Positions 7,850 to 16,232 of a DNA stretch of 64,000 nt are shown in pieces. Each line of letters opens with the position of its first letter. Positions within the stretch are counted from its first letter, which is position 1. A program made the position numbers and the translations under genes. The notes below the pieces were generated by a model that saw only the letters and a list, made by a program, of their open reading frames with translations, was not told the origin of the DNA and made no database searches. Where the stretch lies: NCBI RefSeq assembly GCF_001984215.1, contig NZ_CP019420.1, positions 1,984,001 through 2,048,000 on the forward strand, in the 5' to 3' direction. This DNA comes from Mycobacterium sp. MS1601. GTDB taxonomy: Bacteria > Actinomycetota > Actinomycetes > Mycobacteriales > Mycobacteriaceae.

Positions 7850-9174
7850 GAAAGAAGAAGGCTCCGTCCACCACAGACCCGGTGATCGACCCATACCTGC
7901 CCGGTAACGGCAACTTCGGCTATCGCGTGTCCCGCTACGAACTGGACATCGAGTACAAGATGGCGATCAACCGCCTGGCCGGCTCGGTCTCGATCACCGC
8001 AGTGACGCTGGCCGAATTGAAGTCGTTCTCCCTGGATCTGTCGCCGGCGCTGGCGGTATCGAAGGTGTCGGTCAACGGCAAACGCCCACAACATTTCAAA
8101 TCGTCCAACGGCAAGCTAAACATCGCACTGGACTCCAAGCTGCCCGCGGGCGCCGCCCTCACCGTCAACATCCGCTACAACGGCTCGCCGCGACCAATCC
8201 GAACCCATTGGGGGGACGTCGGTTTCGAGGAACTGACCAACGGAGTACTGGTCGCCGGGCAACCCAACGGCGCGGCGTCGTGGTTCCCCTGCGACGACCA
8301 TCCCGCCGCCAAGGCCAGCTTCCGCATCACCGTCAGTACCGACAGCCCCTATTACGCCGTGGCCAACGGGGATCTGCTGGGCAAGAAGGTCCGAGCCGGC
8401 ATGACCACCTGGACCTACGAACTGGCGGAGCCGACGTCGACATATCTGGCGACACTGCAGATCGGCGATTACGTGCGGCACAAGCTGCCGAAGTCGCCGG
8501 TACCCATGTACGCCGTGCTGCCCGAGCGACTCAAACGCGACTTCGACCACGACTTCGGCCGCCAGTCGCAGATGATGACACTGTTCGTCAAATTGTTCGG
8601 CGAGTATCCGCTGGACAGTGGGTACACCGTGGTGGTCACCGACGACGACCTCGAGATTCCCCTCGAAGCCCAGGGACTTTCGGTGTTCGGGGCCAATCAC
8701 TGCGACGGCAAGCGCTCCGACGAACGCCTGATCGCCCACGAGCTGGCCCACCAGTGGTTCGGCAACAGTGTGACCGCGCGACGCTGGCGCGACATCTGGC
8801 TGCACGAGGGGTTCGCATGCTACGCCGAGTGGTTGTGGTCGCAGGAGTCCGGCGGCCCCAGCGCCAACGAATGCGCCCGCCGCTACCACCAGCGTCTCAA
8901 GTCGTCCCCGCAGAACCTGCTGCTGTCCGACCCCGGGCCCCGCGACATGTTCGACGACAGGGTCTACAAACGCGGCGCACTGCTGCTGCATGCGCTGCGC
9001 AAGCGCATCGGCGACAAGAACTTCTTTGCGCTGCTGCAGAACTGGACCACGCGCTACCGGCACTCCACCGTGGTCACCGATGATTTCACCGGTCTGGCCG
9101 CCAACTACTCCGATCAATCGCTACGCCCGCTGTGGCAGGCGTGGCTCTACTCGACGGCAGTCCCAGACCTGTGA
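7846..9174 (+). CDS. M1 family zinc aminopeptidase
   Basis: 442 aa M1 (gluzincin) metallopeptidase. The zinc site HELAHQWFG is followed 18 residues later by the third ligand in WLHEGFACYAEW. The usual GAMEN exopeptidase motif reads LEAQG just upstream. An N-terminal beta-rich domain (about 30-200) and a shortened C-terminus make it compact compared with full-length aminopeptidase N. No signal peptide, but a lysine-rich N-terminus (LRKKKAPS). Start is TTG, overlapping the Pls stop as TTGA, implying translational coupling. Epsilon-polylysine producers carry metallo-aminopeptidases of this kind that degrade the polymer, so a self-protection or trimming role for the partner product is inferred. 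Confidence 0.88.
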   Translation: MRKKKAPSTTDPVIDPYLPGNGNFGYRVSRYELDIEYKMAINRLAGSVSITAVTLAELKSFSLDLSPALAVSKVSVNGKRPQHFKSSNGKLNIALDSKLPAGAALTVNIRYNGSPRPIRTHWGDVGFEELTNGVLVAGQPNGAASWFPCDDHPAAKASFRITVSTDSPYYAVANGDLLGKKVRAGMTTWTYELAEPTSTYLATLQIGDYVRHKLPKSPVPMYAVLPERLKRDFDHDFGRQSQMMTLFVKLFGEYPLDSGYTVVVTDDDLEIPLEAQGLSVFGANHCDGKRSDERLIAHELAHQWFGNSVTARRWRDIWLHEGFACYAEWLWSQESGGPSANECARRYHQRLKSSPQNLLLSDPGPRDMFDDRVYKRGALLLHALRKRIGDKNFFALLQNWTTRYRHSTVVTDDFTGLAANYSDQSLRPLWQAWLYSTAVPDL

Positions 9175-10400
9175 GTGTCACCGGCAGCAGCGTCGCGAAG
9201 GTCGGCGTCGCTACTGCGGTGACCGCGGTGTGCGGTTACCTGGTGCTCTACCTGGCCGCACGTGATCTCGACCCCGCTGGGTTCTCGGTGTTCGCCGTGT
9301 TCTGGGGTGCGTTCGGCCTGGTGTCAGGTGCCGCATTCGGCCTGCTGCAGCAGACCACCCGCGAGGTGCGGCTGGCCGCCGCCAGCACTTCGGACACTCT
9401 TCCGCGGACACACCCGATGAGGGTTGCCGCAGCCGTCGGCGCCGCCGCCGCGGCGGCGTTGGCCGGCAGTGCCGCCCTGTGGGCACCACACGTTTTCACA
9501 GACGCGCGGCTGCTGTCGGTGATCCTGCTGGCCCTCGGATTGGCGGGCGTCTGCCTGCACGCGACGCTGCTGGGTTCGCTGGCCGGCGTCAACCAGTGGA
9601 GCCACTACGGGGCCCTGATGGCAACCGATGCCGTCCTTCGTGTGGCCGTCGCCGTCGCCACCGTCGTCGTGGGCTGGGGGCTGGTCGGATTCCTGTTTGC
9701 CACGGTGGCCGGAGCGGGCTCCTGGCTACTGATGCTGGCGCTGTCCCCGACTGCCCGCGCCGCGGCCAGGCTCGTGGCCAGGGAGAGTCCCCGCTCGTTT
9801 CTGCGCGGCGCGGCACACGCCGTGGCCGCCACCGGTGCCAGCGCCATCCTGGTGATGGGCTTTCCGGTGCTCCTGCAAGCCACGTCAGGCGGCAATCTCG
9901 GCGCCGCGGGCGGCGTCGTGATCCTCGCGGTGACCCTGACCCGCGCGCCGCTGCTGGTGCCACTGACGGCGATGCAGGGAAACATGATCGCCTACTTCGT
10001 CGACCACGGCCGGGAGTTGCGCGCGCTTGCCCGGCCCGGTGCGCTGGTCGCGGCGCTGGGCGTGGTGGCGGTGCTGCTGGCCGGCCTCGTCGGTCCGTGG
10101 CTGATGCAGGTGGGGTTCGGCGCTGCGTACACCGTCGACGGGTCACTGCTGGCCTGGCTGACCGCGGGTGCCGTCGCGATCGCCCTGCTCACCGTCACCG
10201 GCGCCGCCGCGGTGGCCGCCGCCCTGCACCGGGCGTACTCACTGGGGTGGGTCAGCGCCACGGTGATGTCGGCTCTGCTGCTGACCTTGCCGTTGCCGCT
10301 GGAAACCCGCACAGTGGTGGCCCTGTTGTGCGGGCCGGTGGTGGGCATCGGCGTGCACGTCGTCGCCCTCACCTACGCTGCCAAGGGACCGCCCCGATGA
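9171..10400 (+). CDS. Polysaccharide/lipid flippase-like membrane protein
   Basis: 409 aa, almost wholly hydrophobic with about 12 predicted membrane helices, resembling Wzx/MATE-fold polysaccharide flippases and the M. tuberculosis Rv3630-type membrane protein. No soluble domain. The first helix begins VGVATAVTAVCGYLVLYLAA. GTG start at 9171 overlaps the M1 peptidase stop (GTGA), so it is coupled to the Pls-M1 pair and precedes galE by 13 bases. Likely moves a lipid-linked or polymeric substrate across the membrane. Whether the substrate is a sugar lipid, given galE and the next gene, or the Pls product is undetermined. Confidence 0.8.
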   Translation: MSVTGSSVAKVGVATAVTAVCGYLVLYLAARDLDPAGFSVFAVFWGAFGLVSGAAFGLLQQTTREVRLAAASTSDTLPRTHPMRVAAAVGAAAAAALAGSAALWAPHVFTDARLLSVILLALGLAGVCLHATLLGSLAGVNQWSHYGALMATDAVLRVAVAVATVVVGWGLVGFLFATVAGAGSWLLMLALSPTARAAARLVARESPRSFLRGAAHAVAATGASAILVMGFPVLLQATSGGNLGAAGGVVILAVTLTRAPLLVPLTAMQGNMIAYFVDHGRELRALARPGALVAALGVVAVLLAGLVGPWLMQVGFGAAYTVDGSLLAWLTAGAVAIALLTVTGAAAVAAALHRAYSLGWVSATVMSALLLTLPLPLETRTVVALLCGPVVGIGVHVVALTYAAKGPPR

Positions 10401-10413
10401 TCGAGGAGATGAC

Positions 10414-11391
10414 ATGAGCTGGCTGGTGACCGGTGGCGCCGGATACATCGGTTCGCATGTGGCCCGCGCGCTGTTGGCCGCCGATATACCCGTGGTGGTG
10501 TTCGACGACCTCTCCAGCGGGTTCAAGAGCTTTGTACCCGAGCAGGCGACCTTCGTGCAGGGCACTCTGCTCGACGCCGCACTGGTCGAGGACACCGTGG
10601 CCCGCCACCACGTGCAGGGCGTGATCCACGTGGCGGGATACAAGTACGCCGGCGAATCGGTGAAGCTGCCGCTGCACACCTACGAGCAGAACGTGACTGC
10701 CATGGTCATCCTGCTGCGGGCGATGGAGCAGTCCGGCGTCGACAAGATCGTCTTCTCCTCCAGTGCCGCCACCTTCGGCGCCGTCGACGTCGAGATCGTC
10801 GACGAGACCACCGCCACCTCTCCGCAGTCGCCCTATGGCGAGACCAAGCTGATCGGTGAATGGCTGCTGGCCGATCAGGCACGGGCCACCGGACTGCACC
10901 ACACCAGCCTGCGGTACTTCAACGTGGTCGGATCCGGCTTTGACGACCTGTTCGACGCCAGCCCGCACAACCTGTTTCCGCTGGTGTTCGACATGCTCTA
11001 CCGCGGCGCCACCCCCAAGATCAACGGCGATGACTACCCGACACCCGACGGCACCTGCGTGCGCGACTACATCCATGTCGCCGACCTGGCGCTGGCGCAC
11101 GTTGCGGCGGCCCAGCGGCTGGCGGGGGGCCAAGCAGTGGAGCCGGTGTACAACCTGGGCAGCGGCTCCGGGACCTCCGTGCGGCAGATCATGACGGCCA
11201 TCCGCGACGTGACGGGCATCGACTTCGAACCCGAGATCACCCCGCGTCGGCCCGGGGACCCGGCCCGCATCGTGGCCGCCGGCGACCTGGCGGCCCGTGA
11301 CCTGGGCTGGACCATGCGGCACTCGCTCGAGGACATGGTGGCCTCGGCGTGGCGGGCCCGCCAGCAGGCCGGAGACACCTATCCGCGTTAA
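10414..11391 (+). CDS. galE: UDP-glucose 4-epimerase family (extended SDR)
   Basis: 325 aa extended short-chain dehydrogenase. The NAD-binding TGGAGYIGSHV is at residues 6-16, the catalytic region has SSSAATFG (about 113-120) and YGETK (about 144-148), and RYFNVVG and a C-terminal substrate-binding region match UDP-galactose 4-epimerases. It interconverts UDP-glucose and UDP-galactose for arabinogalactan and other envelope glycans. GAGGAG precedes ATG 10414 by a few bases. It continues the flippase transcript and is followed at once by a polytopic membrane protein, consistent with an envelope polysaccharide context (Rv3634c-like). Confidence 0.9.
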   Translation: MSWLVTGGAGYIGSHVARALLAADIPVVVFDDLSSGFKSFVPEQATFVQGTLLDAALVEDTVARHHVQGVIHVAGYKYAGESVKLPLHTYEQNVTAMVILLRAMEQSGVDKIVFSSSAATFGAVDVEIVDETTATSPQSPYGETKLIGEWLLADQARATGLHHTSLRYFNVVGSGFDDLFDASPHNLFPLVFDMLYRGATPKINGDDYPTPDGTCVRDYIHVADLALAHVAAAQRLAGGQAVEPVYNLGSGSGTSVRQIMTAIRDVTGIDFEPEITPRRPGDPARIVAAGDLAARDLGWTMRHSLEDMVASAWRARQQAGDTYPR

Positions 11392-11440
11392 AGAACTTCG
11401 CGTCAGGAATGTCGCGCTCGCACTGATCGCGCTGTCCCTG

Positions 11441-13153
11441 GTGGTCCGCGGGGTGCTGGCGTTCGGCGGTTACTTCTACTGGGACGACCTGATCCTGGTG
11501 GGCCGGGCCGGCACCCAGGACCTGTGGTCACCGGGTTACCTGTTCGACGACCACGACGGACACGTGATGCCTGCGGGTTTCCTGCTGGGTGGGCTGATCA
11601 CCCGGCTGGCACCGTTGGTGTGGGCGGGCCCGGCCATCAGCCTGGTGGTGCTGCAGGCGCTGGCGTCGCTGGCGCTGCTGCGCACGCTGTATCTGATCCT
11701 GGGGTGGCGGCCGGTGCTGTTGCTGCCGTTGGTCTTTGCGCTGTTCACCCCGCTGGGTGTGCCGGGTTTTGCGTGGTGGGCAGCCGGGTTGAACTCGCTG
11801 CCCATGCTGGCCGCGCTGGCTTGGGTATGCGGTGATGCAATCCTGCTGGTGCGCAGCGGAGCTCGCCGGTATGCGGTGACCGGTACGGCGGTGTTCGTCG
11901 GCGGTCTGCTGTTCTTCGAGAAGGCAGCCGTCATCCCGTTCGTGGCGTTCGCCATCGTCGCGCTGATCGGTTACGTTGGCGCCGAACGTGATTGGTTGCG
12001 TTCGGCGTGGCGGCGCGGGCGCCTGCTATGGGGCCCGTCACTGGTGGTGACGGCAGCCTGGATAGCCCTGTACGTGGTCGTGGTGGACCAGCAGCGCTGG
12101 AGCACCGATCTCGGCATGACATGGGATCTGCTGCAGCGCAGCTTCACTCACGGAATCGTACCGGGCCTGGCGGGCGGCCCCTGGGACTGGCAGCGGTGGG
12201 CTCCGGCGTCGCCGTGGGCGCTGCCACCGGTCACCGTGATGGTGCTGGGCTGGTTGACGCTGGGCGTGGCGGTCGCGCTGGCGGTGGCCCGCAAGCAGCG
12301 GATCGGTCTGGTGCTGGCCACGGCTCTGGCCTATGCGGTGGCGTGCCAGATCCCGATCTACCTGATGAGATCCTCGAAGTTCACCGCGCTGGAGCTGGCG
12401 CAGACGCTGCGGTACCTGCCAGATCTGGTGGTGGTGCTGGCACTGCTGGCGGCCATCGGGCTGACGGCACCGAATCGTCCCTCGCCGGCTCTGGACCAGT
12501 CTCGTCGGCGCACTGCGGTGGTGGGTGTCGTCGTCATCGCGTTTCTGGCCAGCAGCCTGTACTCCACATCGACATTCCTGACCAGCTGGCGGGACAACCC
12601 CACCAAGGCCTATCTGCAGAACGCCCGGGCGGCGCTGTCGCAGGCCGCGCAGTCGGGTGCACCGATGCTGGAGCAGGAGGTGGACCCGTTGATCCTGCAG
12701 CGGGTGGCATGGCCGGAGAACCTGGCTGGGCACATGTTCGCGCTGCTGTCGGACCGCCCCCAATTCACCTCGAACACCACGGATCTGCGCATGCTGGACA
12801 TGAACGGGCGTCTGGCCGACGCGCAGGTGACGTGGGTGCGATCCATTGTGCAGGGCCCGGTGCCCGGCTGCGGTTACCTGGCCCAGCCCGATCAGCCGGT
12901 CACCATGGCGCTGGACGGGCCGCTGCTGCCCGCGGACTGGACCGCCGAACTGAACTACCTGGCCAACAGCGACGGCACCATCGTGGTGGCCCTGGACGAG
13001 GGCACCGAGACCAGGGTGCCGGTGCGGCCCGGCCTCAACCGGGTGTTCGTGCGCCTACCGGGGGCGGGCAGCGCCATCACGGTGGAGGCGCAGACGGCGG
13101 CGCTGTCGATCTGCCTGGCGTCTGGACCTGTGGGTTTCGTGGCGCCTGTGTGA
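11441..13153 (+). CDS. Large polytopic membrane protein, GT-C-like (Rv3635-like)
   Basis: About 570 aa, with roughly ten membrane helices in the first two thirds and a soluble extracytoplasmic C-terminal domain (about 430-570). An acidic pair in the first loop (FYWDDLIL) is reminiscent of GT-C glycosyltransferases, so a lipid-linked sugar transferase is possible but unproven. Start is unresolved. Hydrophobic coding sequence continues upstream (VALALIALSLVV from about 11411), but between galE and 11441 the frame has no ATG, GTG or TTG. The next GTG upstream is 11297, deep inside galE. GTG 11441 is given as the conservative start. A CTG or other rare codon could be used. Confidence 0.75.
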   Translation: MVRGVLAFGGYFYWDDLILVGRAGTQDLWSPGYLFDDHDGHVMPAGFLLGGLITRLAPLVWAGPAISLVVLQALASLALLRTLYLILGWRPVLLLPLVFALFTPLGVPGFAWWAAGLNSLPMLAALAWVCGDAILLVRSGARRYAVTGTAVFVGGLLFFEKAAVIPFVAFAIVALIGYVGAERDWLRSAWRRGRLLWGPSLVVTAAWIALYVVVVDQQRWSTDLGMTWDLLQRSFTHGIVPGLAGGPWDWQRWAPASPWALPPVTVMVLGWLTLGVAVALAVARKQRIGLVLATALAYAVACQIPIYLMRSSKFTALELAQTLRYLPDLVVVLALLAAIGLTAPNRPSPALDQSRRRTAVVGVVVIAFLASSLYSTSTFLTSWRDNPTKAYLQNARAALSQAAQSGAPMLEQEVDPLILQRVAWPENLAGHMFALLSDRPQFTSNTTDLRMLDMNGRLADAQVTWVRSIVQGPVPGCGYLAQPDQPVTMALDGPLLPADWTAELNYLANSDGTIVVALDEGTETRVPVRPGLNRVFVRLPGAGSAITVEAQTAALSICLASGPVGFVAPV

Positions 13154-13173
13154 CCCGGCGCGGACCTCGACAA

Positions 13174-13249
13174 TGGAGCCACCCAGGGGAATCGAACCCC
13201 TGACCTATTCATTACGAGTGAATTGCTCTACCGACTGAGCTAGGGTGGC
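13174..13249 (-). tRNA. tRNA-Thr (CGT)
   Basis: Minus-strand cloverleaf. Acceptor GCCACCC pairs with GGGTGGC, D arm GCTC/GAGC, anticodon stem ATTCA/TGAAT with loop CTCGTAA (anticodon CGT, reading ACG), and T arm AGGGG/CCCCT with TTCGATT. The CCA end is encoded (13174-13176). Confidence 0.97.
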
Positions 13250-13273
13250 GCGCTCGGCGAACCGGGCGGCACG

Positions 13274-13303
13274 AGTCTACGGCCAAGGCCTGCGGGGGAC
13301 CAA
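13274..13303 (-). promoter_or_regulatory. tRNA-Thr promoter
   Basis: On the minus strand TTGGTC (13303-13298), an 18-base spacer and TAGACT (13279-13274) lie about 25 bases upstream of the mature tRNA 5' end. A good SigA-like match for a stable RNA gene. Confidence 0.6.
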
Positions 13304-13318
13304 ACTACTTCTCTCCGG

Positions 13319-14527
13319 CTAGTTCCGCAGCGCCTGCCCGACAGTGGCGACCATCGCGTCGACCGCGAATTTCGGCTTCACATTGATGGCCAGGGCCTCC
13401 CGGCATTCCAGCACCGCCTCGATACAGCGCAGCAGACGCTCGGGCGAGGCATGCGCAGCCATGGCAGACACCTGATCGGCCATGTCGGGGTGATGCGGAG
13501 CAACCCCCTGCACCTTCGACGCCACCAGGAGCGCGTCGCGGAAGTAGGTGGCCAAGTCGATCAGGGCCCGGTCCAGTGCGTCCCGCGAGGCCCGCGTCTG
13601 CCGGGATTTCTGTCGTTTCTCCAGGTCTTTGATGGCGCCGGCAGCTCCGCGCATGGCCCCGGCAGCACCTTTGCCGGTGCCGCCCGCACCCAACGCGGTG
13701 CGCAACTCCTCGGTCTCGACTTCGTTGCGGCCCTCGGTCAGTGCCTTGGCCTCGGCTTCGGCGGCGGCCACCAGTTCTTCGGCGGCGGCGTAGGTTCGTG
13801 TCGGAGTGGCGGCATCGCGTGCCATCCCCAGAGCGCGTTTGCGCCGGTCGCGGGCATCCGAATCGGTGGCAAGCCGTCGCGCCCGGCCCACGTGACCACC
13901 GCTGATCGACGCCGCCCAGGCCGCCTGGTCCGCAGACATTCCGTCAGACTCCATCAAGACCTGCGCGATGGCGTCCGTGGTCGGGGTGACCAGGGCGACG
14001 TGGCGGCAGCGCGAGCGCAGGGTGATCGCGATGTCCTCGGGATCCACCGACGGCGCACACAGCAGGAACACCGTGGACGGCGGCGGCTCCTCGACGACCT
14101 TGAGCAGCGCGTTGGCCGCGCCCTCGGTGAGCCGGTCGGCATCCTCGACCACCACGATCTGCCAGCGACCGGTGCTGGGGCGCCTGGACGCGATCTGCAC
14201 GATGGCGCGCATCTCGCTGACGCTGATGGACAGCCCCTCCGGGATGATCCGGCGTACGTCACCATGGGTGCCTGCCATGGTGGTGGTGCAGGAACGGCAT
14301 TCGCCGCAGCCCGGAACCCCCTCTGACGTGCACTGCAGCGCCGCGGCGAAGCACAGCGCCGCGATCGAGCGCCCCGATCCCGGCGGTCCGGTGATCAGCC
14401 AGGCATGGGTCATCGAGCCGGTGGTCAACCCGCTATGGGCGCCACCCGCTCGGGCGGCGGTGGCGGCAGCCACCAGCTCAGCCTCGACGGCATGCTGGCC
14501 AACCAGACGTGTGAAAACACCGGACAT
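13319..14527 (-). CDS. holB: DNA polymerase III subunit delta'
   Basis: 402 aa clamp-loader subunit. Residues about 35-45 carry a degenerate P-loop (GPPGSGRSIAA). The zinc-binding cysteines lie in CTSEGVPGCGECRSC, the segment IVVEDADRLTEGAANALLK is the Walker B/sensor region, and VFLLCAPSVDPEDIAITLRSRC matches the clamp-loader sensor 1 and arginine region. It works with DnaX and HolA to load the sliding clamp. Start ATG 14527 (MSGVFTRLVGQ) fits the family. The open frame further upstream is not coding in style and overlaps the divergent cyclase. A central alanine/glutamate-rich linker is typical of mycobacterial orthologues. Confidence 0.93.
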   Translation of the reverse strand: MSGVFTRLVGQHAVEAELVAAATAARAGGAHSGLTTGSMTHAWLITGPPGSGRSIAALCFAAALQCTSEGVPGCGECRSCTTTMAGTHGDVRRIIPEGLSISVSEMRAIVQIASRRPSTGRWQIVVVEDADRLTEGAANALLKVVEEPPPSTVFLLCAPSVDPEDIAITLRSRCRHVALVTPTTDAIAQVLMESDGMSADQAAWAASISGGHVGRARRLATDSDARDRRKRALGMARDAATPTRTYAAAEELVAAAEAEAKALTEGRNEVETEELRTALGAGGTGKGAAGAMRGAAGAIKDLEKRQKSRQTRASRDALDRALIDLATYFRDALLVASKVQGVAPHHPDMADQVSAMAAHASPERLLRCIEAVLECREALAINVKPKFAVDAMVATVGQALRN

Positions 14528-14585
14528 CGCTGCCAACCCTAATGGCTGGCAGCGACAGGACAGTGCCGACCGATACGGTAATCGG

Positions 14586-16166
14586 GTGACCACCGAGCCA
14601 GTACCGAGAGGGCGAGTCAGCGCATTCGTCCACTGGGTGGTGCGCACGCCGTGGCCGGTGTTCACCCTGGGCATGCTGCAAGCCGACATCATCGGCGCGC
14701 TGTTCGTACTCGGTTTCCTGCGTTTCGGGCTGCCGCCGGAGGACCGCGTGCAGCTCCAGGATCTGCCCGCGGCCAACCTGACCATCTTCCTGGCGGTGCT
14801 GTTGGTCTCGTTCGCCATCGGCGCCTATGTCAGCCTCAGACTGCTGATGCCGGTGTTCCGCTGGCAACGCCGCGACGGGCTGCTCACCGACGACGACCTG
14901 GTGTCCACCGAACTGGCCCGTACCCGCGCCCTGCGGATGCCGATCTACCGCACCCTGATCAGCCTGGCCAACTGGTGCATCGGTGGCATCGTGTTCGCGT
15001 TGGCCGCGTGGTCCACCGCCAAACACTCACTGCCCGTGCTGGGCGTGGCAACCGGCCTGGGAGCCACCGCCACCGCCATCATCGGTTACCTGCAGTCCGA
15101 GCGGGTGCTCCGGCCGGTGGCCGTGGCGGCTCTGCGCGGCGGGGTGCCGGAGAACTTCCAGGCTCCCGGGGTGATCCTGCGCCAGGTGCTCACCTGGGTG
15201 CTGTCCACCGGGGTACCGCTGCTGGCCATCATCTTGAGTGTCGGGGCCAGCAAGCTGTCGTTGTTCCGGGCCTCGGCCGACCGGACGCTGATTCCGATTC
15301 TGCTGATGGCCCTGGCCGCGTTGGTGATCGGGCTGGCAGGCACCGTCCTGGTGGCCATGTCCATCGCGGACCCGTTGCGACAGCTGCGCTGGGCGCTCGG
15401 GGAGGTGCAGCGCGGAAACTACAACGCGCACATGCAGATCTACGACGCCAGCGAGCTGGGCCTGCTTCAGGCCGGGTTCAACGACATGGTGCGCGATCTG
15501 GCCGAGCGACAGCGCTTACGAGACCTGTTCGGCCGCTACGTCGGTGAGGACGTGGCCCGGCGCGCTCTGGAGCGCGGAACCGAGCTCGGCGGCCAAGAAC
15601 GTGATGTCGCAGTGCTGTTCGTCGACCTGGTGGGATCCACCCATCTGGCCTCCACCCGCGCGCCCGGCGAAGTGGTGATCCTGCTCAACGAGTTCTTCCG
15701 CGTGGTGGTCGACACCGCGGCGCGCCACGGCGGTTTCGTCAACAAGTTCCAGGGCGACGCCGCGCTGTGCATCTTCGGCGCCCCCATCGAGCACCCCGAC
15801 TCCTCGGGTGCAGCGCTGGCCGCTGCCCGCGATATGCACGACGAACTGCTGCCGGTGCTGGGCAACGCCGAGTTCGGTATCGGGGTGTCGGCGGGCCGTG
15901 CCATCGCCGGACACATCGGAGCGCAAGCCCGCTTCGAATACACCGTCATCGGCGATCCGGTCAACGAAGCAGCGCGCCTGACCGAGCTGGCCAAGCTGGA
16001 ACCGGGCCACGTGCTGGCGTCAGCGACGGCGGTCAGCAACGCCGTCGACGCCGAAGCGCTTGCCTGGGACGTCGGTGAGATCGTCAACCTACGGGGCCGC
16101 ACCGCGCCCACCCAGTTGGCCCGACCGGTCAATCTCGCTGTGTCAAGCGAGATTCCGATCAAATAG
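14586..16166 (+). CDS. Membrane adenylate cyclase, class III, with HAMP (Rv3645-like)
   Basis: 526 aa. Six membrane helices (about 20-240), a HAMP linker starting SIADPLRQLRWALGEVQ (about 262-310), then a class III cyclase domain (about 335-510). Metal-binding aspartates are in VLFVDLVGST and FQGDAALCIFG. The transition-state/adenine region is in VIGDPVNEAARL. It makes cAMP at the membrane. The Rv3645-type enzyme is a major cAMP source in mycobacteria, so it links to crp at 38074. GTG start 58 bases from the divergent holB start. Earlier in-frame codons lie within holB and are rejected. Confidence 0.93.
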   Translation: MTTEPVPRGRVSAFVHWVVRTPWPVFTLGMLQADIIGALFVLGFLRFGLPPEDRVQLQDLPAANLTIFLAVLLVSFAIGAYVSLRLLMPVFRWQRRDGLLTDDDLVSTELARTRALRMPIYRTLISLANWCIGGIVFALAAWSTAKHSLPVLGVATGLGATATAIIGYLQSERVLRPVAVAALRGGVPENFQAPGVILRQVLTWVLSTGVPLLAIILSVGASKLSLFRASADRTLIPILLMALAALVIGLAGTVLVAMSIADPLRQLRWALGEVQRGNYNAHMQIYDASELGLLQAGFNDMVRDLAERQRLRDLFGRYVGEDVARRALERGTELGGQERDVAVLFVDLVGSTHLASTRAPGEVVILLNEFFRVVVDTAARHGGFVNKFQGDAALCIFGAPIEHPDSSGAALAAARDMHDELLPVLGNAEFGIGVSAGRAIAGHIGAQARFEYTVIGDPVNEAARLTELAKLEPGHVLASATAVSNAVDAEALAWDVGEIVNLRGRTAPTQLARPVNLAVSSEIPIK

Positions 16167-16183
16167 CGCCGGCTCTCCTGTCC

Positions 16184-16204
16184 GCCCCCATGCTTCGCTG
16201 GGGC
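16184..16204. terminator. Weak hairpin between convergent cyclase and topA genes
   Basis: GCCCCCA (16184-16190) faces TGGGGC (16199-16204) across an 8-base loop in the 66-base convergent gap. No U tract, so only a possible terminator. Confidence 0.3.
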
Positions 16205-16232
16205 CACGCAGCCGCATCGGGCGCCCGACGCG

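Noticed and set aside
13968..14585. Upstream extension of the cyclase frame through holB
   Set aside because: It is antisense to a well-defined clamp-loader gene and adds no family sequence. GTG 14586 fits orthologues.
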